Shown: positions 63,373-64,000 of the stretch, piece after piece | How positions within the stretch are numbered: position 1 is the first letter of the stretch | Layout of the letters: every line of letters begins with the position of its first letter | Origin: Pedosphaera sp. | GTDB lineage: Bacteria > Verrucomicrobiota > Verrucomicrobiia > Limisphaerales > Pedosphaeraceae | Assembly: GCA_028293325.1 (NCBI GenBank) | Contig: JAQGPA010000083.1 | Span: 52,760 to 116,759 of the forward strand | Direction: 5' to 3' | DNA: 64,000 nt | Notes under the pieces: model-generated | What the model was told of the DNA's origin: nothing | Database searches by the model: none | What the model saw: the letters and a program-made list of their open reading frames with translations, nothing else | Translations under genes and position numbers: made by a program

Positions 63373-64000
63373 ATGAAAACCGGCGCGATAATCGGATGCA
63401 ATATTTTAGCTTGGATCAGCTTCATTTCAATTGTTCTGCCTTTGTCAGCCGCGCCCAGTCATTCCGCCGCCCCCGAAACAACGATTTGGTTCAGCACACC
63501 GGCAAAAGAGTTTACGGAATCGTCCCCCATGGGAAATGGCCGGCTCGGTGCCATGCTGTTCGGCGGTGTGGATGAAGAGCGGATTGTGCTGAATGAAAGC
63601 TCGGTTTGGTCGGGCTCGAGGCAGGACGCCGACCGGCCCGACGCCAACAAAGCGCTCCCCGAAATCCGCCGTCTGCTGCTCGAAGGAAAAAATCCGGAAG
63701 CCGAGGCCTTGGTGAACGCCAATTTCACCTGCCAGGGGCCGGGCTCGGGCGGCGGCCAATATGGATGCTATCAAGTGCTCGGCAACCTGCGTTTGAATTT
63801 TTTGCCGGAAAGCACGAATACGCCGGCGACCGGTTATCACCGGGAGTTGAATCTCAATGACGCAGTGGTCCAGGTATCGTTCAACCGTGGCGGCGTTGAA
63901 TTCAGCCGCGAAATGTTTGTCAGTGCGCCGGACGAAGCAATGGTATTGCGCCTGAACGCAAATCAACCCGGCCACATTTCCTTTGAGGCGAAGCTCGACC
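63373..64000 (+). CDS. GH95 alpha-L-fucosidase/galactosidase, N-terminal part (runs off the window)
   Basis: The first 209 residues of an exported GH95 enzyme; the 3' end is outside the window (full members are usually near 750-800 residues). The ATG at 63373 lies 9 bp after the GH97 stop. Signal peptide MKTGAIIGCNILAWISFISI. The GH95 N-terminal domain is clear: TIWFSTPAKEFTESSPMGNG, GRLGAMLFGGVDEERIVLNE, SSVWSGSRQDADRPDANKAL, GCYQVLGNLRLNF and FSREMFVSAPDEAMVLRLN. The catalytic barrel is not yet reached, so fucosidase versus galactosidase cannot be judged. The close spacing suggests one operon with the SGNH and GH97 genes. With the GH29-led fucose operon nearby, fucose release is plausible. 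Confidence 0.9.
   Translation, partial: MKTGAIIGCNILAWISFISIVLPLSAAPSHSAAPETTIWFSTPAKEFTESSPMGNGRLGAMLFGGVDEERIVLNESSVWSGSRQDADRPDANKALPEIRRLLLEGKNPEAEALVNANFTCQGPGSGGGQYGCYQVLGNLRLNFLPESTNTPATGYHRELNLNDAVVQVSFNRGGVEFSREMFVSAPDEAMVLRLNANQPGHISFEAKLD

Overview
The window looks like a carbohydrate-degradation region from a Verrucomicrobiota genome, most likely a Limisphaerales/Pedosphaera-type member (old subdivision 3). This is inferred from content, not from a marker gene. The signs are three prepilin-like proteins with the H-X9-DG signature, a PEP-CTERM protein, a DUF1080 protein, split two-component systems whose kinases carry beta-propeller and Y_Y_Y sensor domains, very large multidomain exported hydrolases, and few clear Shine-Dalgarno sequences. 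No rRNA, tRNA, CRISPR array, transposase or phage gene was found.

Layout. (A) 1-7.6 kb, plus strand: a histidine kinase (5' end outside the window), its NarL-type regulator, a large exported protein with an N-terminal beta-sandwich, CBM6-like and PA14-like domains, an H-X9-DG pseudopilin and a PEP-CTERM protein. (B) 7.7-38 kb: an alpha-glucan (starch/glycogen/maltodextrin) locus with six GH13 proteins, a six-hairpin glycosidase, a DUF1080 protein, an MFS sugar transporter, a cytoplasmic GH31 alpha-glucosidase, a lyase-like/LamG protein, a GH36-like hydrolase and a second pseudopilin. (C) 38.1-45.2 kb: a second two-component system next to a paralogue of the large exported protein of region A. 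(D) 45.4-47.5 kb: a GH127 beta-L-arabinofuranosidase. (E) 47.5-56.2 kb: a seven-gene operon for the non-phosphorylative L-fucose pathway (GH29 fucosidase, Na+ symporter, fucose dehydrogenase, fuconate dehydratase, fuconolactonase, ketodeoxyfuconate dehydrogenase, FAH-type hydrolase), facing a divergent AraC regulator. (F) 56.4-64 kb: a third pseudopilin, a LamG/beta-strand-repeat exported protein, an SGNH hydrolase, a GH97 enzyme and the start of a GH95 enzyme that runs off the window.

How it fits together. Exported GH13 enzymes would cut alpha-glucan outside the cytoplasm, the MFS protein would import the oligosaccharides and the GH31 enzyme would finish them. GH29/GH95 would release fucose, which the operon would convert to pyruvate and lactate. 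No SusC/SusD pair or ABC importer is present.

Most interesting: an 18-bp palindrome occurs three times, each time 21-23 bp before a -10-like hexamer, ahead of the region A exported protein and the two largest amylases. A different 20-bp element occurs twice, on either side of the second two-component system. Seven unrelated exported proteins end in the same kind of short C-terminal domain. The modules of regions A and C look duplicated.
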